From: Galbibacter sp. BG1
GTDB lineage: Bacteria; Bacteroidota; Bacteroidia; Flavobacteriales; Flavobacteriaceae
Assembly (NCBI RefSeq): GCF_013391805.1
Contig: NZ_CP058364.1
Location: 3,167,501-3,231,500 of the forward strand
Length of the DNA stretch: 64,000 nucleotides
Direction of reading: 5' to 3'
In this document: piece after piece, positions 20,521 to 29,768 of the stretch
Numbering within the stretch: position 1 is the stretch's first letter
Layout: each line of letters opens with the position of its first letter
The notes under the pieces: model-generated
Seen by the model: only the letters and a program-made list of their open reading frames with translations
Told to the model about the DNA's origin: nothing
Database searches by the model: none
Program-made: the position numbers and the translations under genes

Positions 20521-20667
20521 AATGGTTGTTTATTAGGTAGCGCATCAAATATTGTTCCTGAATTACGAATGATACTGATTTTTAATTACTTAAGAATCAA
20601 AAACAAACCAAGACTTTAATATTCATTAAAAAATTAAACCTCTTTTACCTTTATACAAAAACGACAT

Positions 20668-20706
20668 AAAAAATCCTGTAAAAGCTATCACGCGAGTACA
20701 GGATTT
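20668..20706 (-). terminator. Terminator after the porin gene
   Basis: The arms AAATCCTGTA and TACAGGATTT pair across about 17 nt, and on the minus strand the hairpin is followed by a T run. Confidence 0.7.
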
Positions 20707-20736
20707 CTCTTTGATTGGTTATGCTTATAAAAAGGT

Positions 20737-22008
20737 TTATTGCGTTTTAATAGTGTGCGAAAAAAGCTTTGGATTGATAACCAGCATCGCCCAAGCCCAG
20801 TTATTGGTATTGTCATTCGGTCTGCCATCTTTTATCAAGCTCATGCTATCGGAAGCGAACATATGGGAATAACCTAGTTTTAAGGAAGCGAACTTCATTA
20901 ATTTATGACTGTAAGCAATGTCTATTTCGGTACCTAAATAGGCATCGGCGTCGTCGGCGAGATCTCCATTGGCAGCAAAATAGTGTACAGAACCCATAAG
21001 ATTCGATTTTTCGCTGGTTTTTAAAACCACTTTTCCGTAGAGGTCATTTAAACCAGCGCTATTTGCATAATTACCAACATAGAAATAATCCATAAATCCG
21101 TTAAAAGCATGGTTCGTTCCATACAGAGGAAAAAAGGAATTGTTATCGCTCCCGCCTTGATCTGATCCACTTAAAGCTTCAAACCCTAAAGCAAATAGCG
21201 TATTTTGTGGTTTGTAGCTGGCTTCAAGCATAAACTCATACGCACTTAAATCCACATCGATAGGGTAGGCTTTTCCAAATTGGTAATAGAAACTTCCCGA
21301 GAAATTTAAAACAGATAGCGGAAACTTAAAATAGGTTCCGGCTGTTTGGGTATAATAGACGCCATCGGCTTCATCATTTTCATCAAACTTCTGGAAGCCG
21401 GTATTTAGAAACAAAAAACTAGCTTGCGCCTTTTCCCATTCCTTTTTTGCATACAGGTATTGCATGGTTTTGTAGGTAAAGAACCCAGGGACATCGTAAA
21501 CGGTTCCTTCATTTTGTTGACTGGTTTGACTGAATGCAAAGCCTGCATCGGCCATAAAGCCATTGTTTCTATATTTTAGAAGAGCGGCATCGTGAAAACG
21601 TCCCTGCATCGCCCAATCCAATCCACCAAAAATCCGTTCATTATCATAAATTATGGTCTGTCGCCCTACTTTAGTCGACCAATTCTCATTGATCATAAGT
21701 TCGGCCCACGCCTGAAAAAGAAAAAATGAATCATTGCCATCATTAATCAATATCTGTCTGGTATCGCCCCAAGTACTAACGTCTTGAACACTTAGCATGA
21801 CTTTGAGGAGTTCAGAGTCATAATTTACATTCAAGCGCGATCGTTGGGTTACAAAAGCAGCAGGATCGGCATCATCGGGAAACAACGAACTAAATCCGTG
21901 ACGGTACTCAAATCGAGGCCGTATATCGGCGTCTACTTCTAGAGTCTGACTAAATACCCCGTGTGCCAAACATAAAAACAGGAAAAGAGAAGTGATTTTT
22001 TTGGTCAT
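20737..22008 (-). CDS. Outer-membrane porin, alginate-export family
   Basis: A Sec signal peptide (MTKKITSLFLFLCLAHGVFSQ) is followed by about 400 residues of alternating beta-strand sequence, typical of an outer-membrane barrel. The stretch VDADIRPRFEYRHGFSSL, FVTQRSRLNVNYDS and VGRQTIIYDNERIFGGLDWAMQGRFHDAALLKY matches the alginate-export (AlgE-like) porin family, which in Bacteroidota also includes general anion porins. It is divergent from the molybdenum-cofactor genes and shares a palindrome-rich promoter region with them. Confidence 0.85.
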   Translation of the reverse strand: MTKKITSLFLFLCLAHGVFSQTLEVDADIRPRFEYRHGFSSLFPDDADPAAFVTQRSRLNVNYDSELLKVMLSVQDVSTWGDTRQILINDGNDSFFLFQAWAELMINENWSTKVGRQTIIYDNERIFGGLDWAMQGRFHDAALLKYRNNGFMADAGFAFSQTSQQNEGTVYDVPGFFTYKTMQYLYAKKEWEKAQASFLFLNTGFQKFDENDEADGVYYTQTAGTYFKFPLSVLNFSGSFYYQFGKAYPIDVDLSAYEFMLEASYKPQNTLFALGFEALSGSDQGGSDNNSFFPLYGTNHAFNGFMDYFYVGNYANSAGLNDLYGKVVLKTSEKSNLMGSVHYFAANGDLADDADAYLGTEIDIAYSHKLMKFASLKLGYSHMFASDSMSLIKDGRPNDNTNNWAWAMLVINPKLFSHTIKTQ

Positions 22009-22030
22009 AATTATTGGTTTTTCTGTAAAA

Positions 22031-22067
22031 TTAAGTATAAATACTTAAAAGTAAGTAATAATACTTA
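22031..22067. promoter_or_regulatory. Twin palindromes in the porin/moeA divergent promoter region
   Basis: Palindrome 1 is TTAAGTAT-AA-ATACTTAA (22031-22048). Palindrome 2 is TAAGTA-ATAA-TACTTA (22052-22067). Both share TAAGTA/TACTTA half sites and are spaced centre to centre by 20 nt, about two helical turns. A TAGTTTTG box (22099-22106) for moeA follows with no -33 TTG, as at activator-dependent promoters. Confidence 0.6.
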
Positions 22068-22124
22068 ATTTATTTTTATGATTAAAAAAAATAATGATTA
22101 GTTTTGTTTAACTAAAGATAGCAA

Positions 22125-23297
22125 ATGATTACTGTTAAAGAGGCTTTGGCATTTATAAAAAATAATTGTACCCGTCTAGAAAACAGGCATATGCCCCTCA
22201 GGGATGCTATTGGATTTACACTTGCAGAAGATATTTTTTCTAAAATTGATTTGCCTCCCTTTCGGCAGTCTGCTATGGACGGTTATGCGATTCGTGAGCA
22301 CGAGTCTTTTACCTATAAAGTAATTGGTGAATTACAGGCAGGGGATTCGGCGGATATTCATTTAAAAAGGGGAGAGGCAGTACGTATTTTTACAGGAGCC
22401 AAAGTTCCAGAAACTGCCACACGTATTTTAATGCAGGAACACGTGTCAAAGAGCAATAAAATCATCACTTACCAGAAGGCAGCGTTTGGTAAAACAAATG
22501 TTAAGGATCCTGGCGAACAAATAAAAAAAGGAGCGGTTGCTTTACCACAAGGCACGCTATTAAATACAGCGGCCATTGCTTTTCTAAGCGGATTGGGAAT
22601 AGGGGAGGTTGCAGTTTACAAAATGCCCAAGGTTGCTATTCTAGTTACTGGAAACGAATTGCAAATACCGGGCACACAACTCGCAGCGGGTAAGATATTC
22701 GATTCTAACTCCATTATGTTGCAGTTGCTTTTAAAAAAAGCTGGTATCCAAGAATTGGAAACCATTTTTGTGGGAGACACCAAAAAAGAAACAGTCGCCA
22801 TTGTAAAGCAATTATTAAACGATTACGACTTTTTGATTGCCTCTGGGGGCATTTCAGTAGGGGAATACGACTTGATGCGGGATGCTTTTAAAGTAAATGG
22901 GGTAAATGAGCATTTCTACAAAATAAATCAGCGCCCGGGAAAACCTATTTATTTTGGCACTACCAACAAGGCCACCGTATTTGGTCTCCCAGGAAATCCG
23001 GCGGCTTGCTTTATTAATTTTCAAGCGTATGTTTTGCCTGCCTTGCAATTGGCCATGGGGCAAAGGGAAGTAAGTAGGTTTAAAAAAGCCCAAATATTGG
23101 AAAGTCTTGCAAATAACACTGGAAAATGTTTGTTTTTAAGAGCTACGGTTAGTGGGAACACCGTAAAAGTAGCTAGCAATCAAAGCTCTTCGATGCTGCA
23201 AAGTTTAATTGCTGCCAATGCGCTGGTATATATTCCTTCGGAAACCAATGTCATAGAAAAAGGAACAGAAGTTTATTATCTTGATATTCTTCAGTAA
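22125..23297 (+). CDS. moeA: Molybdopterin molybdotransferase MoeA
   Basis: It inserts molybdate into adenylylated molybdopterin. The 390-residue chain shows all MoeA domains: LPPFRQSAMDGYAI near residue 45, VRIFTGAKVPETATRILMQEH, the MPT-binding domain (VAILVTGNELQIPG, IFDSNSIMLQLLL, FLIASGGISVGEYDLM, PGKPIYFGTTNKATVFGLPGNPAACFINF) and a C-terminal beta domain. moaE follows 36 nt after the stop. All expected motifs are intact. Confidence 0.96.
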   Translation: MITVKEALAFIKNNCTRLENRHMPLRDAIGFTLAEDIFSKIDLPPFRQSAMDGYAIREHESFTYKVIGELQAGDSADIHLKRGEAVRIFTGAKVPETATRILMQEHVSKSNKIITYQKAAFGKTNVKDPGEQIKKGAVALPQGTLLNTAAIAFLSGLGIGEVAVYKMPKVAILVTGNELQIPGTQLAAGKIFDSNSIMLQLLLKKAGIQELETIFVGDTKKETVAIVKQLLNDYDFLIASGGISVGEYDLMRDAFKVNGVNEHFYKINQRPGKPIYFGTTNKATVFGLPGNPAACFINFQAYVLPALQLAMGQREVSRFKKAQILESLANNTGKCLFLRATVSGNTVKVASNQSSSMLQSLIAANALVYIPSETNVIEKGTEVYYLDILQ

Positions 23298-23333
23298 CTT
23301 TATAAATCAAATCAAACTTCTTAAAATTTGAAA

Positions 23334-23771
23334 ATGAAAAAGAAGAAAAATGTTTTTATGGAAGGGGCAATTCCCCCGAGTTTTATAGCAGATTCCATCG
23401 CCAAACATCAATCCAAACATAGTATAGGAGCCCATAACATTTTTTTAGGGCAGGTAAGGGCCGACTTAACCGACGGTAAAAAAGTAAGCGCTATTGAGTA
23501 TTCTACTTACGAGGCCATGGCCGATGAAAAATTATATGATATACGCGAGAAAGCTTTCGAAAAATTCAACCTTACCTGCATGCACATTTACCATAGTTTA
23601 GGAAAAGTGAATGCTGGGGAAATCTGCTTTTTTGTTTTTGTTTCTTCGGAAAGAAGGAAAGAAGTTTATGAAGCCACGGAAGCTATTGTAAATATGGTTA
23701 AAGAGGAAGTTCCTATTTTTGGGAAAGAGATTTTTGAAGACGAAACCCATCAATGGAAAGTGAATAGCTAG
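23334..23771 (+). CDS. moaE: Molybdopterin synthase catalytic subunit MoaE
   Basis: It transfers sulfur from MoaD to precursor Z in molybdopterin synthesis. Family segments are GAHNIFLGQVRADL, VSAIEYSTYEAMADEKL, HIYHSLGKVNAGEICFFVFVSSERRKE with the active-site Arg-Arg-Lys, and VPIFGKEIFEDETHQWKVN at the end. From the ATG at 23334 it has 145 residues. No moaD or moaA gene is in the window, so those must lie elsewhere. Confidence 0.94.
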   Translation: MKKKKNVFMEGAIPPSFIADSIAKHQSKHSIGAHNIFLGQVRADLTDGKKVSAIEYSTYEAMADEKLYDIREKAFEKFNLTCMHIYHSLGKVNAGEICFFVFVSSERRKEVYEATEAIVNMVKEEVPIFGKEIFEDETHQWKVNS

Positions 23772-23774
23772 TTT

Positions 23775-23955
23775 TCAGTAAGCAGTAAGCAGTAAGCAGT
23801 GGGCAGTGTTCAGTAGGCAGTGAGAGCAGTGTTCAGTAGGCAGTTGCAGTATTCAGTAGGCAGTGATCACTTTCGGGTCTTTACGAGGAGCGGTTAAGCG
23901 ACGTGGTAATCTCCTGAAAGGGTTTTGCAGTGTTCAGTTGGCAGTAGGCAGTTTC
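23775..23955. repeat. Irregular CAGTAGGCAGT / CAGTGTTCAGT repeat tract
   Basis: Short GCAGT and TTCAGT units repeat irregularly over about 180 nt, starting AGTAAGCAGTAAGCAGT and interrupted at 23870-23925 by a unique segment (TTTACGAGGAGCGGTTAAGC and onward). The 384-nt gap between moaE and the moaC-moaB gene (23772-24155) holds nothing else I can name. Confidence 0.75.
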
Positions 23956-24155
23956 ATAATAAAAACACCTGTGTATCCATGGCGACCATAATCAGGTAAG
24001 GTCAACTCAAAAACTAGAAACATACACAATTAACAAATAACTTTTAACCATTAACTAATAAAAAAACATTCGTCCGTGGCAGCTTTACTCGGAAAAGAAC
24101 AAAAATTGAAACAAACTCAATTAACCATTAACTAATCCATCTAATAATTTATTAA

Positions 24156-25043
24156 ATGACCGATACTTCAAACCACATAAAAACAGCCTGTGTTTCTACT
24201 GCACAAATCGATATTGAACTAAATAATGGTTTGGAATCACGCTATAATAAAGAAGTTTTTGCTTCTGTTAAGGTGGCAGCCCAGTTGGCGGTTAAAAATG
24301 CCTTTACCTTAATTCCCAATGTCTCCCCAGCTTTTATGGATAGTATTGCAATAACTGATGAGATTCAAGGTAGTCATTTACAGATTCAGGTTACCGTAAA
24401 GGCCATTCATAAATCCAATTTAGATGCCGAAGCGATGTTGGGAGCTTCCGTTGCAGGAATAACCCTCGCGGATATGCTGAATGCCGAAGAAGCTTCAGTA
24501 AACATCAATAGTTTGAAAGTTATAAAGAGTAAAAGCGGACTCAAGGATTTTAAAAGGATGTATCCGTCGAATTTGAATGCCGCTGTTATCGTTTGCTCCG
24601 ATACCATTTCAGAAGGAATTAAAGAGGATAGGGCGGGCAAAGCCATTATGGAAAAACTTGCAGAATCTTCGGTTGATGTATCGCATTATGAAGTTATCCC
24701 AGATGAAAAAGAGCTTATTGCCGAAAGGGCCAAAACACTCTCCAAAACCAATAATCTATTAATTTATACTGGCGGTACCGGACTCTCTTTTCGGGACGTA
24801 ACACCCGAAGCTTTAGCCCCGTTGTTGGATAGGAATATTCCTGGGATTGAAGAAGCCATAAGAAGTTACGGACAGGAAAGAATGCCCTTTGCCATGCTTT
24901 CCAGAAGCGTTGCCGGCACTATTGGCAATTGTTTGGTCTTAGCCTTGCCGGGTTCTACAAATGGCGCCCGGGAGTCTATGGAAGCCATATTTCCCCATGT
25001 ACTTCATGTGTTTAAAATTTTACGCGGACAAGCGCACGATTAA
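24156..25043 (+). CDS. MoaC-MoaB/MogA fusion protein with degenerate MoaC half
   Basis: Residues 1-137 align with MoaC (cyclic pyranopterin monophosphate synthase): K32 in NKEVF and D106 in LADML are kept. But the conserved LCHPL histidine is replaced by NVSPA (Ser57) and the DMCKA lysine by Asn109. Residues 141-295 form an intact MogA/MoaB domain (AAVIVCSDTISEGIKEDRAG, YTGGTGLSFRDVTPEAL, VLALPGST), which adenylylates molybdopterin. So the MogA half is likely active and the MoaC half is not, unless chemistry differs. A canonical moaC may exist elsewhere. Confidence 0.85.
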   Translation: MTDTSNHIKTACVSTAQIDIELNNGLESRYNKEVFASVKVAAQLAVKNAFTLIPNVSPAFMDSIAITDEIQGSHLQIQVTVKAIHKSNLDAEAMLGASVAGITLADMLNAEEASVNINSLKVIKSKSGLKDFKRMYPSNLNAAVIVCSDTISEGIKEDRAGKAIMEKLAESSVDVSHYEVIPDEKELIAERAKTLSKTNNLLIYTGGTGLSFRDVTPEALAPLLDRNIPGIEEAIRSYGQERMPFAMLSRSVAGTIGNCLVLALPGSTNGARESMEAIFPHVLHVFKILRGQAHD

Positions 25044-25049
25044 CCTTAC

Positions 25050-25868
25050 TCAGCTTTTGGTTCCCTTTAGTTCGTCTATAATATCGAAATGACTAAAAAT
25101 GAGGTGTTTTGGGAGCTTATTGTCTTTTGGAAGCACTGCCAGAAACCGATCGAAATTGGAGGTATAAACATTTTTAAGCAAAGGTTTCTGGTAGCCCAGG
25201 GTCTCTATCATTTCTTTAATAAATTCATCGTGATGAATAAGATCGGAACTTCCCAAATGGTAAATCCCTTTCCTGTTTCTATTGATGATGTAATGAATTT
25301 GTTGCGAAAGTTTATCGGCGTTGGTAACATTCATCACCAAATCTGGGAACACTTCGTACGCATCGTTTTTATCCAGAAAATATTTTAGTTCCTTAAGTCG
25401 GGGAGAGGAGCTCCCAAAAACCATGGGCACACGGCCAATAACATAGTTTTTTTCCGGTAGCTGCATCAAGGCCGTTTCAATTTTTATTTTAAACTTCCCA
25501 TAGGTGCTCATCGACAAGGTTTTGTCGTATTCGTAAGAAGGATAATTGCTAAAAGCATCAAAAACATTGGCCGAGGAAAGGAAAATGAGCTTGCTGTTGC
25601 TGGCACGGCAATAATCTACCAGATCTAAATGTGTATCGATCTGTGCTTCAAAATTACCGCGCAACGTAGAAATGATAATATTGGGGCGTACTTTGGTAAG
25701 AACATCCAACAAATCATCGTTCTCCATATCAAAATGAAAAAAGTGTTTGTTGTTGGAATATATTTTCCCTGTATGATAGGTACCGTAGGTATCAAAATAC
25801 GGACACAGTTCTTTATAAAGCGCACCACCAATGAATCCGCTTGCTCCTAATATTAAAATCCTCTTCAA
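25050..25868 (-). CDS. NAD(P)-dependent epimerase/reductase-like protein (RmlD-type extended SDR)
   Basis: The N-terminus MKRILILGASGFIGGALYKEL is a Rossmann GxxGxxG nucleotide-binding site. FLSSANVFDAFSNYPSYEYDKTLSMSTYGKFKIKIE gives the Tyr-x3-Lys catalytic pair (YGKFK) of extended SDRs, and VGRVPMVFGSSSPR matches the RmlD-like sugar-nucleotide reductases. Length 272. The substrate is unknown. It converges with the moaC-moaB gene, with 6 nt between stop codons. Confidence 0.85.
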   Translation of the reverse strand: MKRILILGASGFIGGALYKELCPYFDTYGTYHTGKIYSNNKHFFHFDMENDDLLDVLTKVRPNIIISTLRGNFEAQIDTHLDLVDYCRASNSKLIFLSSANVFDAFSNYPSYEYDKTLSMSTYGKFKIKIETALMQLPEKNYVIGRVPMVFGSSSPRLKELKYFLDKNDAYEVFPDLVMNVTNADKLSQQIHYIINRNRKGIYHLGSSDLIHHDEFIKEMIETLGYQKPLLKNVYTSNFDRFLAVLPKDNKLPKHLIFSHFDIIDELKGTKS

Positions 25869-25903
25869 TAAACATTTCTTTTTGTAGAGAACTCTTTAGC
25901 TCC

Positions 25904-26992
25904 CTAAATATTTTTATAAAACGGAAGTTTAACAACTTTTGCTTCTACTTTTTTCTTTCGTATTTGAAGATAAATAGTAGTCCCTTCCGCAGTATTTTCT
26001 TTGGTAACATACCCTAGTCCAATCCCTTTGCTTAAAGAAGGGGACATTGTTCCGCTGGTTACATGGCCAATTGTTTGGTCATTCGCATTCAGTATTTCAT
26101 ATCCGTTTCTTGGGATGCCCCTTTCAACCATTTCAAATCCGACTAACTTTCGGGTGGCGCCTTCTTCTTTTTGTCGTTTTAAGGCTTCTGCATTTACAAA
26201 ATCTTTAGTGAACTTGGTAATCCACCCCAAACCTGCTTCAATGGGCGAGGTAGTATCGTCGATATCATTTCCGTAAAGGCAATATCCCATTTCCAAGCGA
26301 AGGGTATCGCGCGCTGCCAGGCCAATTGGTTTGATTCCGTAATCTTTACCAGCTTCCAGCACTTTGTTCCAAACCTGTTCTACTTCACTATTTTTACAGT
26401 AAATTTCAAATCCGCCACTTCCTGTATAGCCCGTGGCAGAAATAATCACGTTGTCAATTCCAGCAAATTCAGCCACTTCAAAATTATAGAATTTTATAGC
26501 AGAAAGGTCAATAAGTGTAAGGGACTGCATGGCCTCCACAGCTTTAGGTCCTTGAATGGCCAAGAGGGAGTAATCGTCTGAAATATCGCGCATTTCCGCG
26601 CCGATAGCTTCATTGTATTTAGAAATCCAATTCCAATCCTTTTCAATATTAGAGGCGTTCACCACCAAAAGGTACTGCTCTTCCTTTATTTTATAGATAA
26701 TTAAATCGTCTACAATTCCGCCATCTTCGTTCGGTAAACAAGAATACTGTGCTTTACCAATAGTAAGCTTGGAAGCGTCGTTACTGCTCACTTTTTGGAT
26801 AAGATCCAACGCTTTCGGTCCGCTCACAAGAAATTCCCCCATATGGCTTACATCGAAAACTCCCAAATGCTCCCTAACGGTCTCATGCTCGATGTTTACC
26901 CCTTCGTATTGCACAGGCATATTGTAACCTGCAAATGGAACCATTTTAGCACCTAGTTCACTATGTATATTTGTTAAAACTGTATTCTTCAT
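25904..26992 (-). CDS. gcvT: Glycine cleavage system T protein (aminomethyltransferase)
   Basis: It takes the aminomethyl group from the lipoylated H protein and passes the one-carbon unit to tetrahydrofolate. Conserved parts are [20 protein letters not shown] near the N-terminus, [23 protein letters not shown] with the catalytic Asp region, [13 protein letters not shown] and [19 protein letters not shown]. From the ATG at 26990-26992 the length is 362, normal for the family. An in-frame upstream ATG would add 13 residues without family support. Confidence 0.96.
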   Translation of the reverse strand: MKNTVLTNIHSELGAKMVPFAGYNMPVQYEGVNIEHETVREHLGVFDVSHMGEFLVSGPKALDLIQKVSSNDASKLTIGKAQYSCLPNEDGGIVDDLIIYKIKEEQYLLVVNASNIEKDWNWISKYNEAIGAEMRDISDDYSLLAIQGPKAVEAMQSLTLIDLSAIKFYNFEVAEFAGIDNVIISATGYTGSGGFEIYCKNSEVEQVWNKVLEAGKDYGIKPIGLAARDTLRLEMGYCLYGNDIDDTTSPIEAGLGWITKFTKDFVNAEALKRQKEEGATRKLVGFEMVERGIPRNGYEILNANDQTIGHVTSGTMSPSLSKGIGLGYVTKENTAEGTTIYLQIRKKKVEAKVVKLPFYKNI

Positions 26993-27239
26993 TCCGATTT
27001 TTTTAAAAGTGTTATGCTTTGAGCGCTGCAAAATTATTTAAAATAAATAGAGGAATAAAACAATTGGAAAAGATTAACTGAATAATTGGGAGTTGGGGGA
27101 TGTTTGAGGTTTAGAGTTTAAAGTTTTTAGTTTGAGGTTTTATGTTTTAAGTTCGGAAGATGGATGTATGTGGCGCTAACTTTATCAATCGTCACTAACA
27201 CATTGATTCTCGTAATCAACGATTAAGCTATTGCGAAAT

Positions 27240-27312
27240 TAAAGAAACCAGAAACCGAGAACCAGAAACAAGAAACAAGAAACCAGAAACAAGAAACCGA
27301 GAACCAGAAACA
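27240..27312. repeat. Low-complexity GAAACCAGAAAC / GAAACAA repeat tract
   Basis: Units of 7 nt (AGAAACA, AGAAACC) repeat about ten times. The 300-nt gap 27032-27332 between gcvT and the T9SS gene shows only this tract and A/T-rich sequence. Confidence 0.75.
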
Positions 27313-27332
27313 AAAAAAATTTAATCATATGG

Positions 27333-29042
27333 CTATCTTTTTAGGGTAAAATGTCCCGCATATTCCTGTCCATTCTCTAGTACTAATCGATACCAATAGT
27401 CATCTTCTGGCATTTGTTCATTGTTTAAGGTACCATTCCAACCATTGGATAGGTCATCAATCACTTTCAACAATTTACCATAACGGTTGTAAACAAAAAT
27501 CACTGAATTTTCATAATCATATCCATATTCCGCTACAAATTCTGGCCAAGGCCATGTATCGTGGACACTATCGTTATTTGGAGTGAAAAATTTCGGAAAA
27601 TTGAATGTAAACGTATCATTATCAATTATAAACCCTGTCGCCTTCATCCCATCAATGGATATGTTATAAGATTCGTCATCTTCATCTTTAGGATCATCTA
27701 TGGTAGGAATGGTAATTAAAAAATTAGTAACGCCTACCGGAATAGAAAGAAGGTTATCTGTAAGGTTCCATGAAACACCATCGCTAAAGATGGGATCGCT
27801 ATAATCCTCTTTATCCGTAGTTATATCCAGCAGGGAAAATTCAAAGGATTTTACAACAGAAGTAGTGTTACTAAGAACAATAGTATGCTTTAAGTTGGCA
27901 CCTTCGGTTTGGGAATCGTCACTTATAGAAGAAACAACCACAAGATCATTGTCTAGAATAGTTCCTGTACCAGCTATTCCGCCAACATTTATGGTGTAAG
28001 ATTCTTCTTCTTCCACTATAAAATCGTCTATGGCAGGTACATAAATGGTAAAGTCTTGTATACCGTTTGCCGTGCTAGGAATGGTTAGTGTTCCAGAAGT
28101 ACTGTCGAAACCAATATTATCACTAATTGTGAGCATCTTATAATCTAAAGCACCATTGGTAGAAATGTCTTCAAGGGTTAGAGGAAATGACAGTTCTTGA
28201 AAAGTAACGTTTGTTAAGGAAATGGGGTGAGCTAAACTTTCCCCTTCCATAGCGATGGCATTGCCTATCGTTGAAATTACCTTGGTATCGTCGTCTAGAA
28301 TTATTCCTTCCGCAGAAATTCCATCAACATTCAAATTATAGGATTCATCGGGCTCTATAGTTTCATCCTCTAACGTAGGTACCGTTATACGAAATTTAGA
28401 TATCCCCACCGACGTATCCGGTAAGGTGATTACCCCTTTCAAAGGATCATAAAAAATATCATGACTAAATTGAAGTGAACCATAATCCAAGGCGGCAATT
28501 GTGGTAATATCCTCTATTGAAAACGGAAAAGATTTCTTTAAATAGGAAGCGCTGGATAAAGTAACGGTATGCACTACGTTTTCTCCCTCGAGTGCACTGG
28601 CATTGCTTACGGAAACCACATTGGCAGCATTCTTATTTATTATGGTTCCTACCGCTGAAACACTTTTAGTACCAGACAAGTTGCTAATAGTTATGGTATA
28701 AAACTCCTCTTCCTCCTCAAGTAAATCTTCAAGCAGCTCTACTTGAATTATAAAACTGTAATATCCTTTGGGTATAAAAAAAATGTTTTGCTCCACATCT
28801 GTAAAAATCATATCAAATGAAGAATACCTTATATCCTTAGAACTTGCTGTATTAAAACTAAGTTTATACTTAAATAATTCCACGCCAGTGCTTTCTCGAT
28901 TAAAATTAACAACATGGACGTTGGTGGCGCCCTCAATACCCTTGTCGTCACTTATTGATAGGATTTCCATGGGCGTATCCTGACTGAAGGAACTCGTTTT
29001 TGCCAAAAGAATAAGAATAATAATAACTAAAAATTTGTTCAT
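27333..29042 (-). CDS. T9SS type B sorted surface protein with Calx-beta-like repeats
   Basis: A signal peptide (MNKFLVIIILILLAKTSSFSQ) is followed by about four repeats of some 110 residues. Each starts like VVSVSNASALEGENVVHTVTL and ends with acidic YTINVGGIAGTGTILDND-type segments, resembling Calx-beta calcium-binding modules. The last 90 residues (FPKFFTPNNDSVHDTW, IFVYNRYGKLLKVI, NGWNGTLNNEQMPEDDYWYRL) are the gliding-motility/T9SS type B C-terminal domain that directs secretion through the type IX system. Likely a surface adhesin. Length 569. Confidence 0.9.
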   Translation of the reverse strand: MNKFLVIIILILLAKTSSFSQDTPMEILSISDDKGIEGATNVHVVNFNRESTGVELFKYKLSFNTASSKDIRYSSFDMIFTDVEQNIFFIPKGYYSFIIQVELLEDLLEEEEEFYTITISNLSGTKSVSAVGTIINKNAANVVSVSNASALEGENVVHTVTLSSASYLKKSFPFSIEDITTIAALDYGSLQFSHDIFYDPLKGVITLPDTSVGISKFRITVPTLEDETIEPDESYNLNVDGISAEGIILDDDTKVISTIGNAIAMEGESLAHPISLTNVTFQELSFPLTLEDISTNGALDYKMLTISDNIGFDSTSGTLTIPSTANGIQDFTIYVPAIDDFIVEEEESYTINVGGIAGTGTILDNDLVVVSSISDDSQTEGANLKHTIVLSNTTSVVKSFEFSLLDITTDKEDYSDPIFSDGVSWNLTDNLLSIPVGVTNFLITIPTIDDPKDEDDESYNISIDGMKATGFIIDNDTFTFNFPKFFTPNNDSVHDTWPWPEFVAEYGYDYENSVIFVYNRYGKLLKVIDDLSNGWNGTLNNEQMPEDDYWYRLVLENGQEYAGHFTLKR

Positions 29043-29281
29043 TTTAGGATGCTTATCAGTTGGAATGGGGAAAAGACTACGGATGAATACTTTATTTTAA
29101 TTATAGATGTCTGATATTCAAATATATAAAAAATGAATTTTACTTAACTACAACCTGAAGCCAGAAAAATATCAATCCTAAATCGTGTAGGAGTGTGGCA
29201 GTCCATTCAATTATAAAAAAATAATGAAAGGTGTGATTTTTTCAAAAGGTTGTATACTTATAGAGTAGAATCAATTTTTTA

Positions 29282-29764
29282 ATGTCTCAAGAAGAAGAAT
29301 TTACCGCTACTATTAAACAACACGAAGGGATCATTTATAAGATTACCCGGTTGTATACACAAAACTTGGAAGATCAACAAGATTTGTTTCAGGAAATCGT
29401 CTATCAATTATGGAAAGGCTTTCATTCTTTTAGGGGCGAAGCCAAAATAAGCACTTGGATGTACCGTGTGGCCTTAAACACTGCCTTAATGCATTTAAAA
29501 AAAGTAAACCGCAGGGGAACACATGTATCGCTAGACGGAATCCTATTAAAGCAGGAACAGTACGATCCGATTATAGAAGAACGATTGAAAATTTTGTACG
29601 AAAAGATCAAGCAATTGAATGACTTAGATCGCGCCCTTATTTTTTTGTATTTAGAGGATAAAAAATACGAAGAAATTGCGCTTATCACCGGGATTTCCAG
29701 CAGTAATGTAGGTACCCGTATTTCAAGGATTAAAGAAAAACTACGCAAAAAAATTAAAAAGTAA
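29282..29764 (+). CDS. ECF-type RNA polymerase sigma factor
   Basis: The 160-residue protein shows region 2 (YTQNLEDQQDLFQEIVYQLWKGFHSFRGEAKISTWMYRVALNTAL) and region 4 (LNDLDRALIFLYLEDKKYEEIALITGISSSNVGTRISRIKEKLRKKI), with the short linker of ECF sigma factors. It lies 4 nt before a membrane-protein gene, the usual place of an anti-sigma factor. The target regulon cannot be read from the sequence. Confidence 0.93.
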   Translation: MSQEEEFTATIKQHEGIIYKITRLYTQNLEDQQDLFQEIVYQLWKGFHSFRGEAKISTWMYRVALNTALMHLKKVNRRGTHVSLDGILLKQEQYDPIIEERLKILYEKIKQLNDLDRALIFLYLEDKKYEEIALITGISSSNVGTRISRIKEKLRKKIKK

Positions 29765-29768
29765 GAAG

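Noticed and set aside
25629-25850. Plus-strand open frames within the minus-strand SDR gene, and similar antisense frames elsewhere.
   Set aside because: They are mirror frames of conserved genes, with no family resemblance or promoter.
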